Source: CAZJGG01 sp964545475 (GTDB taxonomy: Bacteria > Bacillota > Clostridia > Lachnospirales > JAISER01). Taken from it: 44,273 nt of DNA. Both the position numbers and the translations under genes were made by a program. The DNA lies in contig CAZJGG010000022.1 in the NCBI GenBank assembly GCA_964545475.1, forward strand, positions 1-44,273, given 5' to 3'. Under the pieces are notes generated by a model. That model searched no databases and had not been told where the DNA came from. It saw only the letters and a program-made list of their open reading frames with translations. The first letter of the stretch is position 1. Every line of letters begins with the position of its first letter. Of the stretch, positions 7,888 through 14,618 are shown one piece after another.

Positions 7888-8649
7888 ATGAATGATTTTG
7901 ATAAATTGGTTTTAAGCGTTCTAAATCTTCTAAAAAATAAATTAGTTAATAAGGACTTTAGTACTTGCAGTTTAGAGTATTACTATTTAAAAATAACTGA
8001 AGAAGAATGGAGTAGTTTGTTTAGCTTTCTTTTAACAGAAGGATTAATAAGCTCTATTTCTAGTTTTAATATAATAAACAAAACTGAATTCTTAGAAAGT
8101 TTGAACATAACATTAAAAGGAATTGAATACATACATAAAAATGATATTGTCAAGTTTCCATCTGCAAAATTGTTGCTTTCTGTGGTTAAAACTGAATATC
8201 AAAAAGAAATAAGCAGAACAAATACTATAGATGTAAAAATAAGCACTTTGATTGCTCTGCTCGCGTTTCTATTTCCTGTTTACATAGGTCTTCTAGAAGC
8301 CAATATAAAATGGGAATACAGATATAGTATAATTTATATGATTTTTGTTTTATTAACTTTGTTACTTTCAATTATCTCTCTAATGCTTCTATTAAAAGCA
8401 ATCACAACAAGAGCTTATTATAGCGTAGCTCCAGATGAGATAATTAATGATTAGACTTCTAGCGAAAATGAGAATATAATAGAGGCATATCTACTTATTC
8501 CATACACAAAAGCAGTTGTCGGTAATCGTCAACAAAATAATGAAAGAGCAATAATATACAATAGAGCAATTTTATTAATTAAAATGACACTAATATTAGG
8601 ATTTGTTTTGGTTATAATTAAAACTATATTTCTACAAGGAGGCATATAA
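7888..8649 (+). pseudogene. Winged-helix membrane protein split by an in-frame TAG
   Basis: The intact part (7888-8454) codes for 188 residues: an N-terminal region resembling YjcQ-type winged helices (about 1-85, with the strand ITLKGIEYIHKND), then two TM helices (about 117-136 and 146-170) and the tail YYSVAPDEIIND. A TAG at 8452-8454 interrupts the frame, which then stays open for 64 codons to a TAA at 8647. Those codons encode a helix with IEAYLLIPYTKAVVGNRQQN and a third TM segment (MTLILGFVLVIIKTIF). The layout matches three-helix membrane effectors of the PycTM/SLATT type (inference). The next gene's ribosome site overlaps the end of this longer frame, so 8649 was the original end. 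AGGGGTGA precedes the ATG. It is either a nonsense-mutated gene or one that functions truncated. Confidence 0.65.
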
Positions 8650-8652
8650 ATT

Positions 8653-8838
8653 GTGAGTGAAAGTAAAGAAGATTTTAATTCGATTATAAAACAACTAAAA
8701 AGTTCCGATAGAAACACCACTATATCAGACAACATAAATGGTAAGAACACTACAGGTTTGCAACTTTTAAATGAGAGTGGTCTAGGCTTAAAAAAAATAA
8801 GTTATTCTTTTGAAAAAGAGAAAAATAAAAAGATATAA
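8653..8838 (+). CDS. Small hydrophilic protein, partner of the split membrane protein
   Basis: Protein of 61 residues starting at GTG (8653), with AAGGAGG at 8636-8642 lying inside the 3' end of the preceding frame. It is polar, Asn/Ser/Lys-rich and has no signal peptide, TM helix or motif that I recognise. Three bases separate it from the upstream TAA, so the two are translationally coupled. The excellent ribosome site and the terminator just after it support a real gene. Function unknown. Confidence 0.65.
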   Translation: MSESKEDFNSIIKQLKSSDRNTTISDNINGKNTTGLQLLNESGLGLKKISYSFEKEKNKKI

Positions 8839-8842
8839 TTAT

Positions 8843-8879
8843 AAAACATCGGTTCTTAGTACGTTAGAATCGGTGTTTT
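8843..8879. terminator. Bidirectional terminator
   Basis: AAAACATCGGTTCT (8843-8856) and AGAATCGGTGTTTT (8866-8879) form a stem with one wobble pair between convergent genes. Confidence 0.8.
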
Positions 8880-8884
8880 ATGGT

Positions 8885-9688
8885 TTAATAACATAAAGCA
8901 CTTACTCCGCTTTCATCAGAAATAAACTCGCCGATAGGGTGCACAACTTTTTGATATTTTCCATGATAATCACTGCCTCCGGTTAAAAACAAACAGTACT
9001 GTTCTGCGTGTTTATTAATTACGTCTTTGTCTAAAGTAGAATTTGAGGGGTGGTTTAATTCAAGCCCGTTAAGCCCACATTTTACAAGACTCGGGATAAG
9101 GTGGAAATTTTGCTGCTGCCCGGGGTGTGCCAAAACGGCTTGCCCTCCTGCCGCTTTAATAGTTTTAATCGCATCAAAGGCATTTATATACTCAATGTCA
9201 AAATCACAAATGCCGCCGTTTTTAAATATCTTTTTGTAAAATTCCCCGAACATTTCCGGGGCTTGCCCTGTTTCAACTAAGTATTCAATTATGTGCTGTT
9301 TGTATATATACTTTCCACTAGCTTTATTAAGCTTACATACATCTATTGCAAAGCCGTTTTTATTTAGTATCTGGATTTTTTGGGAGGAACTGGCGTGCCT
9401 GGCTTCTAGCAGCGGTGTTACTAACTTTTCTACTATTTTTATGTTTTTAATGTTATACCCCAAAATATGCGCCTTAACGCCGGATTCTGGGTCAAAAGCG
9501 GAAATTTCAATTCCGCCGATTATTTTAATGTTTTCGTCTTTAGGCAATTGGGGCAAATGGGAAACAGTGTCGTGGTCTGTTATAGCAATAACATCAACGC
9601 CGTTTATTTTTGCTTGATTTATTAATTCAGAAATTGTGCTGCTGCCGTCGGAAAAATTGGAATGCACATGCAAATCTGCTTTTATCAT
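8885..9688 (-). CDS. PHP-domain metal-dependent phosphoesterase
   Basis: PHP protein of 267 residues. The four metal-binding motifs are seen: DLHVHSNFSDGS (residues 4-15), ITDHDT (about 36-41), an internal His/Glu region (GGIEISAFDPE), and near the C-terminus VLAHPGQ and GSDYHG. This is the stand-alone family (TrpH/YciV type) that includes 3',5'-nucleoside bisphosphate phosphatases and 5'-end RNA exonucleases; the substrate here is not defined. AGGGGGTG precedes the ATG. It is monocistronic and cytosolic. Confidence 0.88.
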   Translation of the reverse strand: MIKADLHVHSNFSDGSSTISELINQAKINGVDVIAITDHDTVSHLPQLPKDENIKIIGGIEISAFDPESGVKAHILGYNIKNIKIVEKLVTPLLEARHASSSQKIQILNKNGFAIDVCKLNKASGKYIYKQHIIEYLVETGQAPEMFGEFYKKIFKNGGICDFDIEYINAFDAIKTIKAAGGQAVLAHPGQQQNFHLIPSLVKCGLNGLELNHPSNSTLDKDVINKHAEQYCLFLTGGSDYHGKYQKVVHPIGEFISDESGVSALCY

Positions 9689-9804
9689 GGAAACACCCCC
9701 TAAAATGTAATATTACATAATTTCTACATTATTATAAAGTAAAAACTTCGATACCATATTTTAACTCTTATAGCATATTAATTTCAATATATTTAAATAA
9801 AAAA

Positions 9805-9834
9805 CAAAACGCCTGCTTTTGTGCAGACGTTTTG
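9805..9834 (-). terminator. Terminator of the micro-ORF transcript
   Basis: CAAAACGCCTGC (9805-9816) pairs with GCAGACGTTTTG (9823-9834), 12 bp with one wobble pair. On the minus strand a U-rich tract (GTTTTTTATTT) follows. Confidence 0.8.
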
Positions 9835-9871
9835 AAGCCGATTTATCGGTCTTTTTAAAAATAAGATGTAA

Positions 9872-9946
9872 TTATTTGTTTTTCTTTTTGTCCATCTCGT
9901 TCATGTCATCATTGTAATCAGTTTTTTTAGTATCTTTTTTGTCCAT
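9872..9946 (-). CDS. Highly charged 24-residue peptide
   Basis: ATG at 9946 follows GGGAGGT at a spacing of about 6-7 nt, and the frame ends at TAA (9872-9874). The peptide (MDKKDTKKTDYNDDMNEMDK plus KKNK) is almost entirely Lys, Asp, Asn and Thr, with no hydrophobic segment. A strong U-tailed terminator follows about 40 nt later, so it looks like an independent short transcription unit. I do not recognise it. Alternatively the transcript is a small RNA and the ORF incidental, but the ribosome site is too good to ignore. Confidence 0.5.
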   Translation of the reverse strand: MDKKDTKKTDYNDDMNEMDKKKNK

Positions 9947-10052
9947 GGAAAAGACCTCCCTTCAAACTACTGTTTTTAGTAGAGGTTCTCACTCTACATT
10001 TACTATTATTTCTAATTATAATAAAATTATACATAATTATTGAAATAAACCA

Positions 10053-10081
10053 TTGCAAAGTTTTTTAAAATTGTGTATAAT
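10053..10081 (+). promoter_or_regulatory. Sigma-A promoter of hppA
   Basis: TTGCAA (10053-10058), a 17-nt spacer and TATAAT (10076-10081), about 150 nt before the hppA start. Confidence 0.7.
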
Positions 10082-10133
10082 TCCCATTGTATTTGAAGTA
10101 TGAACTTAATTTACGGAGTATTTTTAAATTCGA

Positions 10134-10164
10134 CCTGCCTAGTTTGTCCAATTGGCGGGCTTTT
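10134..10164 (+). promoter_or_regulatory. Terminator-like hairpin in the hppA leader
   Basis: CCTGCC (10134-10139) pairs with GGCGGG (10154-10159), extended inward by AGTT/AATT pairs, followed at once by TTTTATTTCTT. It lies between the hppA promoter and start codon, so it could attenuate the gene. No known riboswitch core was recognised. Confidence 0.5.
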
Positions 10165-10233
10165 ATTTCTTAAAATTTAGAAATATTTCAAAATTGGCTC
10201 ACTGAGGATATAAACAATTGAAAGGATGATTTC

Positions 10234-12372
10234 ATGTCAGAAAATTTATTTCTTTTAGCGCCAATAGGCGCCGTTGTGGCTTTGCTTTATGCATATTTTT
10301 TATCAAAAAGCATTATGAAAGAATCAGAGGGCACTGATGTTATGAAAAATATTGCGGCTGCAATAAGGTCCGGTGCCAACGCTTACTTGAAGCGCCAATA
10401 TTCAGGCGTGGCAATGTTTTTCATTATAATGTTTATTGTCTTAGGTATTATGTCATTTGCAAAATTTTTGACACCATTTGTTCCTTTTGCCTTTATTACA
10501 GGAGGTATCTTTTCCGGTCTTTCCGGCTTTATCGGTATGAAGATTGCTACATATGCAAACTCAAGAACCGCTTACGCTTCCAGTAAGAGCCTTAATTCCG
10601 GGTTAAGAGTTGCATTTTCTTCAGGGGCTGTTATGGGCTTTACTGTTGTAGGCCTTGGCCTTTTAGACCTTTCAATTTGGTACACACTTCTTAGATACGT
10701 ATTTTACGGCGGAGCTTATGTTATAGAAGGCTCTAGACTATTAACTCCAGATCAACAAATTCAAAATATTACATCAGCAATGCTTACATTTGGTATGGGC
10801 GCATCATCCATGGCGTTATTTGCCCGTGTAGGCGGCGGTATTTTTACAAAAGCAGCAGACGTTGGCGCAGACCTTGTTGGTAAAGTTGAAGCGGGTATCC
10901 CAGAGGACGACCCAAGAAACCCGGCCGTTATTGCTGATAACGTAGGTGATAACGTAGGCGACGTTGCAGGTATGGGCGCAGACTTGTATGAATCTTATGT
11001 AGGTTCAATCGTTGCTAGTATGGCACTTGCAGTTGCTGCCGGTTATGGCTTTGCAGGGGCGGCTGTTCCAATGATTATGGCGGCTGTTGGTATTTTTGCT
11101 TCTCTTATAGGAACATATTTTGTTAAATCCGGCGAAGAAACAAACCAAAAGGTTTTGCTTGCCGCTCTTAGAAAAGGCACTTATGTTTCTTCCGCAATTG
11201 TAGCTATAGCAAGCTTTCCAATTATCTATTACGTTATGGACTGCGCAAACAACCCTGAAAGATTAGGCATATATGCGGCAGTTTTATCCGGGCTTATCGC
11301 TGGGGTATTAATCGGTTATTTCACAGAATATTACACTTCTGATTCTTACAAACCTACTCAGGAGCTTGCTTCCTCAACTTTAACAGGCCCTGCAACAGTT
11401 ATTATAGCCGGCGTATCATTAGGCTTTTTATCTACTGCAATTCCTGTTATTATTGTTTGTGTATCTGTTTTAGTAAGTTACTATGCTTCCGGCGGATATA
11501 TCAGCTTTGAAAGAGGGCTTTTCGGCGTTGGTATTTCTGCCGTTGGTATGCTTGCAACATTAGGTATAACCCTTGCAACAGATGCTTATGGTCCTGTTGC
11601 AGATAATGCAGGCGGTATCGCTGAAATGTCTCATTTAGAGCCTATTGTTCGTAAAAGAACAGATGCTCTCGACTCTTTAGGTAATACAACTGCTGCGACA
11701 GGTAAAGGTTTTGCTATCGGTTCAGCTGGTTTAACTGCTCTTGCTCTTATTGCAGCTTATACTGACGAAGTTAAAATTTTAGGCTTTGAAGGTGTTCTTA
11801 ATTTGTCAATTACAAACCCACCTGTTCTTGTGGGTCTGTTTGTCGGAGCAATGCTTCCGTTTTTGTTCTCTTCATTAACAATGTCGGCTGTTGGTCGTGC
11901 GGCGCAAGGTATCGTTATTGAAGTTAGGCGCCAATTTAAAGAAATTCCAGGTCTTATGGAAGGTACAGGTACACCTGATTATGCATCTTGCGTAGACATT
12001 TGTACTAAAAATGCCCAAAAAGAAATGATTAAACCAACTATCCTTGCAGTTTCTGCACCTATTATTACAGGTTTAATCCTTGGGGTAAACGGCGTTGTTG
12101 GTCTTTTAAGCGGTGCAACTGTTTCTGGTTTTGTTCTTGCGGTATTTATGGCAAATGCAGGCGGCTCTTGGGATAACGCTAAAAAATATATTGAAGGCGG
12201 CAACTACGGCGGAAAAGGCTCAGATGCTCACAAAGCTGCTGTTTGCGGTGATACAGTAGGCGACCCATTCAAAGATACTTCCGGACCGTCTATAAACATC
12301 TTAATTAAACTTCTTTCAATGGTTTCAATTGTTTTCTGTGCATTAATAGTAAACTTCAGTATTTTAAAATAA
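10234..12372 (+). CDS. hppA: Membrane-bound cation-pumping pyrophosphatase, potassium-type
   Basis: Integral membrane pyrophosphatase of 712 residues with about 16 TM helices. It couples pyrophosphate hydrolysis to Na+ and/or H+ export. Substrate motifs are intact: DVGADLVGKVEAGIPEDDPR near residue 211 followed by NPAVIADNVGDNVGDVAG, and in the last third SWDNAKKYIE and GDTVGDPFKDTSGPS. At about residue 483 the sequence GNTTAATGKG has Ala where potassium-independent enzymes have Lys, which places it in the potassium-stimulated class; these are often Na+ pumps in clostridia. Ion choice is inferred. The gene has its own promoter, a hairpin-bearing leader and a terminator. Confidence 0.97.
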   Translation: MSENLFLLAPIGAVVALLYAYFLSKSIMKESEGTDVMKNIAAAIRSGANAYLKRQYSGVAMFFIIMFIVLGIMSFAKFLTPFVPFAFITGGIFSGLSGFIGMKIATYANSRTAYASSKSLNSGLRVAFSSGAVMGFTVVGLGLLDLSIWYTLLRYVFYGGAYVIEGSRLLTPDQQIQNITSAMLTFGMGASSMALFARVGGGIFTKAADVGADLVGKVEAGIPEDDPRNPAVIADNVGDNVGDVAGMGADLYESYVGSIVASMALAVAAGYGFAGAAVPMIMAAVGIFASLIGTYFVKSGEETNQKVLLAALRKGTYVSSAIVAIASFPIIYYVMDCANNPERLGIYAAVLSGLIAGVLIGYFTEYYTSDSYKPTQELASSTLTGPATVIIAGVSLGFLSTAIPVIIVCVSVLVSYYASGGYISFERGLFGVGISAVGMLATLGITLATDAYGPVADNAGGIAEMSHLEPIVRKRTDALDSLGNTTAATGKGFAIGSAGLTALALIAAYTDEVKILGFEGVLNLSITNPPVLVGLFVGAMLPFLFSSLTMSAVGRAAQGIVIEVRRQFKEIPGLMEGTGTPDYASCVDICTKNAQKEMIKPTILAVSAPIITGLILGVNGVVGLLSGATVSGFVLAVFMANAGGSWDNAKKYIEGGNYGGKGSDAHKAAVCGDTVGDPFKDTSGPSINILIKLLSMVSIVFCALIVNFSILK

Positions 12373-12382
12373 GGCATGAAAC

Positions 12383-12415
12383 TGGGGCTACAGATTTAAT
12401 AATTCTGTAGCCCCA
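12383..12415 (+). terminator. hppA terminator
   Basis: TGGGGCTACAGA (12383-12394) and TCTGTAGCCCCA (12404-12415), a perfect 12-bp stem 10 nt after the stop, followed by TTATATTT. Confidence 0.85.
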
Positions 12416-12431
12416 TTATATTTACCGGCTA

Positions 12432-12569
12432 TTAGTGCCTTTCGTGTATTCTGGAAATAAGTATTTCATTGGTTTTGTAATACATGTCATATGATATTGC
12501 CCCAATTTTATACATTCTACTGTTTAAAGCCATTTGAAGCTTAATAATAACTGATTTATCAAGTATCAT
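12432..12569 (-). CDS. 45-residue protein downstream of the recombinase
   Basis: ATG at 12569 with AAAGGA 9 nt upstream; stop at 12432-12434. The peptide (MILDKSVIIKLQMALNSRMY, then KIGAISYDMYYKTNEILISR) reads as two short amphipathic helices. The segment around KIGAISYDMYYKTNEIL recalls SHOCT-like modules (weak resemblance). A longer in-frame start at 12611 has no ribosome site. It lies 60 bp after the recombinase stop, probably in the same transcript. Companion to the recombinase is inferred from position. Confidence 0.6.
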   Translation of the reverse strand: MILDKSVIIKLQMALNSRMYKIGAISYDMYYKTNEILISRIHERH

Positions 12570-12629
12570 GTATGCATTCCTTTCTGATTTGTATGAAATA
12601 ATTATTTCCATGTTTTTGCCAACCTAAAA

Positions 12630-14366
12630 TCAACAGGCGAATTTTATGTCTATATTAACGTTAAATATGTAAATGCCCTTATAGCCATCTTTGTTTCTTT
12701 CAAATGATAACTGCATTTCGCTATTGTTGATACCTATTTGTTCTAGCGAAATGATGTCATTCTTTTTTATCTCCGCAATGTAGGTTTCGCCTAAGCTTAG
12801 AATAATTTCAAGCTTCAAATGTTTTTTGTCCTCGTTAACTTTATGGATTACTATTTTATTAAGCAAAGTATTTGTGAAATCGCCTTCCGAACCACTATCT
12901 TTTTTATTAAATTCCTTTTCAAGTATTCTTTTAAGCCGGCTTATATTCTTTCTATTTGAATTGGATAATTCCATTTCATTTTTAAACCTCTCAATATCAT
13001 TTTTAATGTTTTCAATATCACTGTTAAGCTTATTGTTACGCTGGGCAAATTCTTTTTTTGTTATTAATCCGTCAATGTTAAGCTCTAAAAGCTTATCTTT
13101 TTTAATGTTTAGTTTATCAATTTCTGATTCCTTTTGCTTTATTTCCGGCGTTAAGTCTTTATATTCAACTGCTGAATACAGCTCAATAAGCCCATCAATA
13201 ATTTCATCTTTCTGTTCAAAAATACGGTTATAAACATTGTTTAATATTGTATAAAGCTCCGAGGTATAAATAGTTGGGCTGTCGCAACCGTCCTTTTTGC
13301 CTTTTTGTCGGTAAAGTTTGCAGTTCCAAACTTCTTGCTCACCTTTGGATTTGCTTTTATAAATATGCCTGTGGTAAGACGTTCCATGTTCGCCGCATAT
13401 TAGCTTTCCGCTGAATGTGTATCTTGTTAAATAGGCTTGGGCGTTTTCTGAGGACTTTTTGCTTCGCTCTCTGTAAAGGGCATTTGCCCTCTCCCAAAGT
13501 TCTTCGGATACAATAGCCGGTATATTTTCGTCTTTGTAAACGTTCCACTTATCTTCTGATTGTTTTATACGTTTATTATTTTTATAATCAATAGATATTG
13601 TTTTGCCGGAACAGTAATATCCTTTGTATTTAGGGTTTTGTATAATGTTTCTAATAGTATCCGGGCAAAACATTTTGCCTGTAGTGGGGCTTAATATACC
13701 TTGGATTTCAAGCTCTCTGGCTATACGCCGAACTCCCATTCTTCCTTCTGCATACATGTTAAAAATTTTAATAACTATTTTCGCTTGATCTTGGTTAACG
13801 GTTAATGAACCATCGTTTTTATCATAACCTAAAATATTGCTTTGCCCCAAGACTCTGCCTTTTTCAATGGAACGCTTGTATCCGAACCGTAAACGTTCCG
13901 ATAGCTTTCTTACTTCCTCCTGGGCAATACTTGCCATAATTGTAAGCCTTAATTCGCTGTCCGGCAAAAGGGTATTAATGTTGTCGGACTGGAAAAACAC
14001 TCCTACGCCGTATGATAACAGTTTTTGCGTATATTTTATGCTGTCCAACGTGCTTCTTGAAAAACGGCTTATTTCCTTTGTAATTACTAAATCAAATTTT
14101 TTATTTTTGGCATCCTTTATCATTTGCATAAAACTTAAACGTTTTTCTGCATTTGTTCCGGAAATTCCTTCATCTATATATCTTCCCGCATATTCCCAGT
14201 TTGAGTTTTTATTAATCATATCTTCGTAATAAAAAATTTGATTGTCAAGAGAATTAAGCTGTTGGTCTTTATCCGTTGAAACACGGGCATAATAAGCTAC
14301 ACGTAAAGGCATGTCAAATATAGTTGTGCCGTTATTAAGCTCATTTTTAATTAATAATAAATCCAT
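12630..14366 (-). CDS. Large serine site-specific recombinase
   Basis: Recombinase of 578 residues. The N-terminal resolvase domain has the nucleophile Ser30 in YYARVSTDKDQQ and the motif ITKEISRFSRS. The Recombinase domain follows (ILGYDKNDG to NPKYKGYYCSGK), then a zinc-ribbon region (CGEHGTSYH and WNCKLYRQKGKKDGC, with the first CxxC replaced by CxxH) and a coiled coil (about residues 425-500) as in phage and ICE integrases. These enzymes insert and excise elements at attP/attB sites. GGAGTG precedes the ATG and a sigma-A promoter lies upstream. No phage, conjugation or cargo genes adjoin it, so it is either a relic integrase or works on a distant target. All catalytic motifs look intact. 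Confidence 0.93.
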   Translation of the reverse strand: MDLLLIKNELNNGTTIFDMPLRVAYYARVSTDKDQQLNSLDNQIFYYEDMINKNSNWEYAGRYIDEGISGTNAEKRLSFMQMIKDAKNKKFDLVITKEISRFSRSTLDSIKYTQKLLSYGVGVFFQSDNINTLLPDSELRLTIMASIAQEEVRKLSERLRFGYKRSIEKGRVLGQSNILGYDKNDGSLTVNQDQAKIVIKIFNMYAEGRMGVRRIARELEIQGILSPTTGKMFCPDTIRNIIQNPKYKGYYCSGKTISIDYKNNKRIKQSEDKWNVYKDENIPAIVSEELWERANALYRERSKKSSENAQAYLTRYTFSGKLICGEHGTSYHRHIYKSKSKGEQEVWNCKLYRQKGKKDGCDSPTIYTSELYTILNNVYNRIFEQKDEIIDGLIELYSAVEYKDLTPEIKQKESEIDKLNIKKDKLLELNIDGLITKKEFAQRNNKLNSDIENIKNDIERFKNEMELSNSNRKNISRLKRILEKEFNKKDSGSEGDFTNTLLNKIVIHKVNEDKKHLKLEIILSLGETYIAEIKKNDIISLEQIGINNSEMQLSFERNKDGYKGIYIFNVNIDIKFAC

Positions 14367-14399
14367 AAAATCACTCCAAAATGCATTTCGCTATAGTTA

Positions 14400-14446
14400 A
14401 TTATATAAACTTTATAGCTATTGTCAATAATAATTGTATAGCTATT
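14400..14446 (-). promoter_or_regulatory. Recombinase promoter with TATAGCTATT operator-like repeats
   Basis: On the minus strand TTGACA (14427-14422), a 16-nt spacer and TATAAT (14405-14400). The decamer TATAGCTATT occurs at 14413-14422 (in the spacer) and 14437-14446 (upstream of -35), 24 bp apart; related GCTATAG and AGCTATG lie nearby. The core TAGCTA is palindromic. Such spacing suggests a repressor or recombinase binding site. Confidence 0.55.
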
Positions 14447-14471
14447 TGCAAAAACATAAACAGCTATGTTC

Positions 14472-14505
14472 GCAGGAACAGCGGTGAACCGTTTGCTGTT
14501 CCTGC
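14472..14505. repeat. Isolated GC-rich hairpin
   Basis: GCAGGAACAGC (14472-14482) and GCTGTTCCTGC (14495-14505), a perfect 11-bp stem with a 12-nt loop. No T-run follows on either strand, so it is not an obvious terminator. Confidence 0.6.
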
Positions 14506-14522
14506 TCCACACCTGTCAATGT

Positions 14523-14539
14523 TTTGTCAAATTGCTCTA
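14523..14539 (+). repeat. 17-bp direct repeat, copy A
   Basis: TTTGTCAAATTGCTCTA, repeated exactly at 18657-18673. It lies between the recombinase and the chemoreceptor gene. Both copies have a TATAGCTATT decamer upstream. Confidence 0.6.
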
Positions 14540-14618
14540 TTATAAAAATATATAGATTTATTTGAACGTTTGGAGTATAATAAGAAAAATTAACAAAAGA
14601 TGAAAGGTAAGGGTTATT

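Larger units (their letters stand above)
9689..10233. other. Intergenic region with a micro-ORF unit and the hppA leader
   Basis: From left to right: AT-rich sequence, a minus-strand terminator (9805-9834), a small hairpin (9838-9849), a 24-codon minus-strand ORF (9872-9946), a plus-strand sigma-A promoter (10053-10081) and a leader with a terminator-like hairpin (10134-10164). Confidence 0.6.

Noticed and set aside
8452..8454. TAG as a recoded codon (pyrrolysine or read-through)
   Set aside because: spoIVA, the chemoreceptor gene and rnfG all end in TAG with intact family lengths, so TAG is an ordinary stop here; a nonsense mutation is simpler.
12826..13233. Plus-strand 135-codon frame inside the recombinase
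   Set aside because: Antisense shadow of the coiled-coil region; repetitive Ser/Leu composition and no ribosome site.
12432..14539. Prophage or integrative conjugative element
   Set aside because: Only the recombinase and a 45-aa ORF are present; no structural, replication, relaxase or type IV secretion genes adjoin them.
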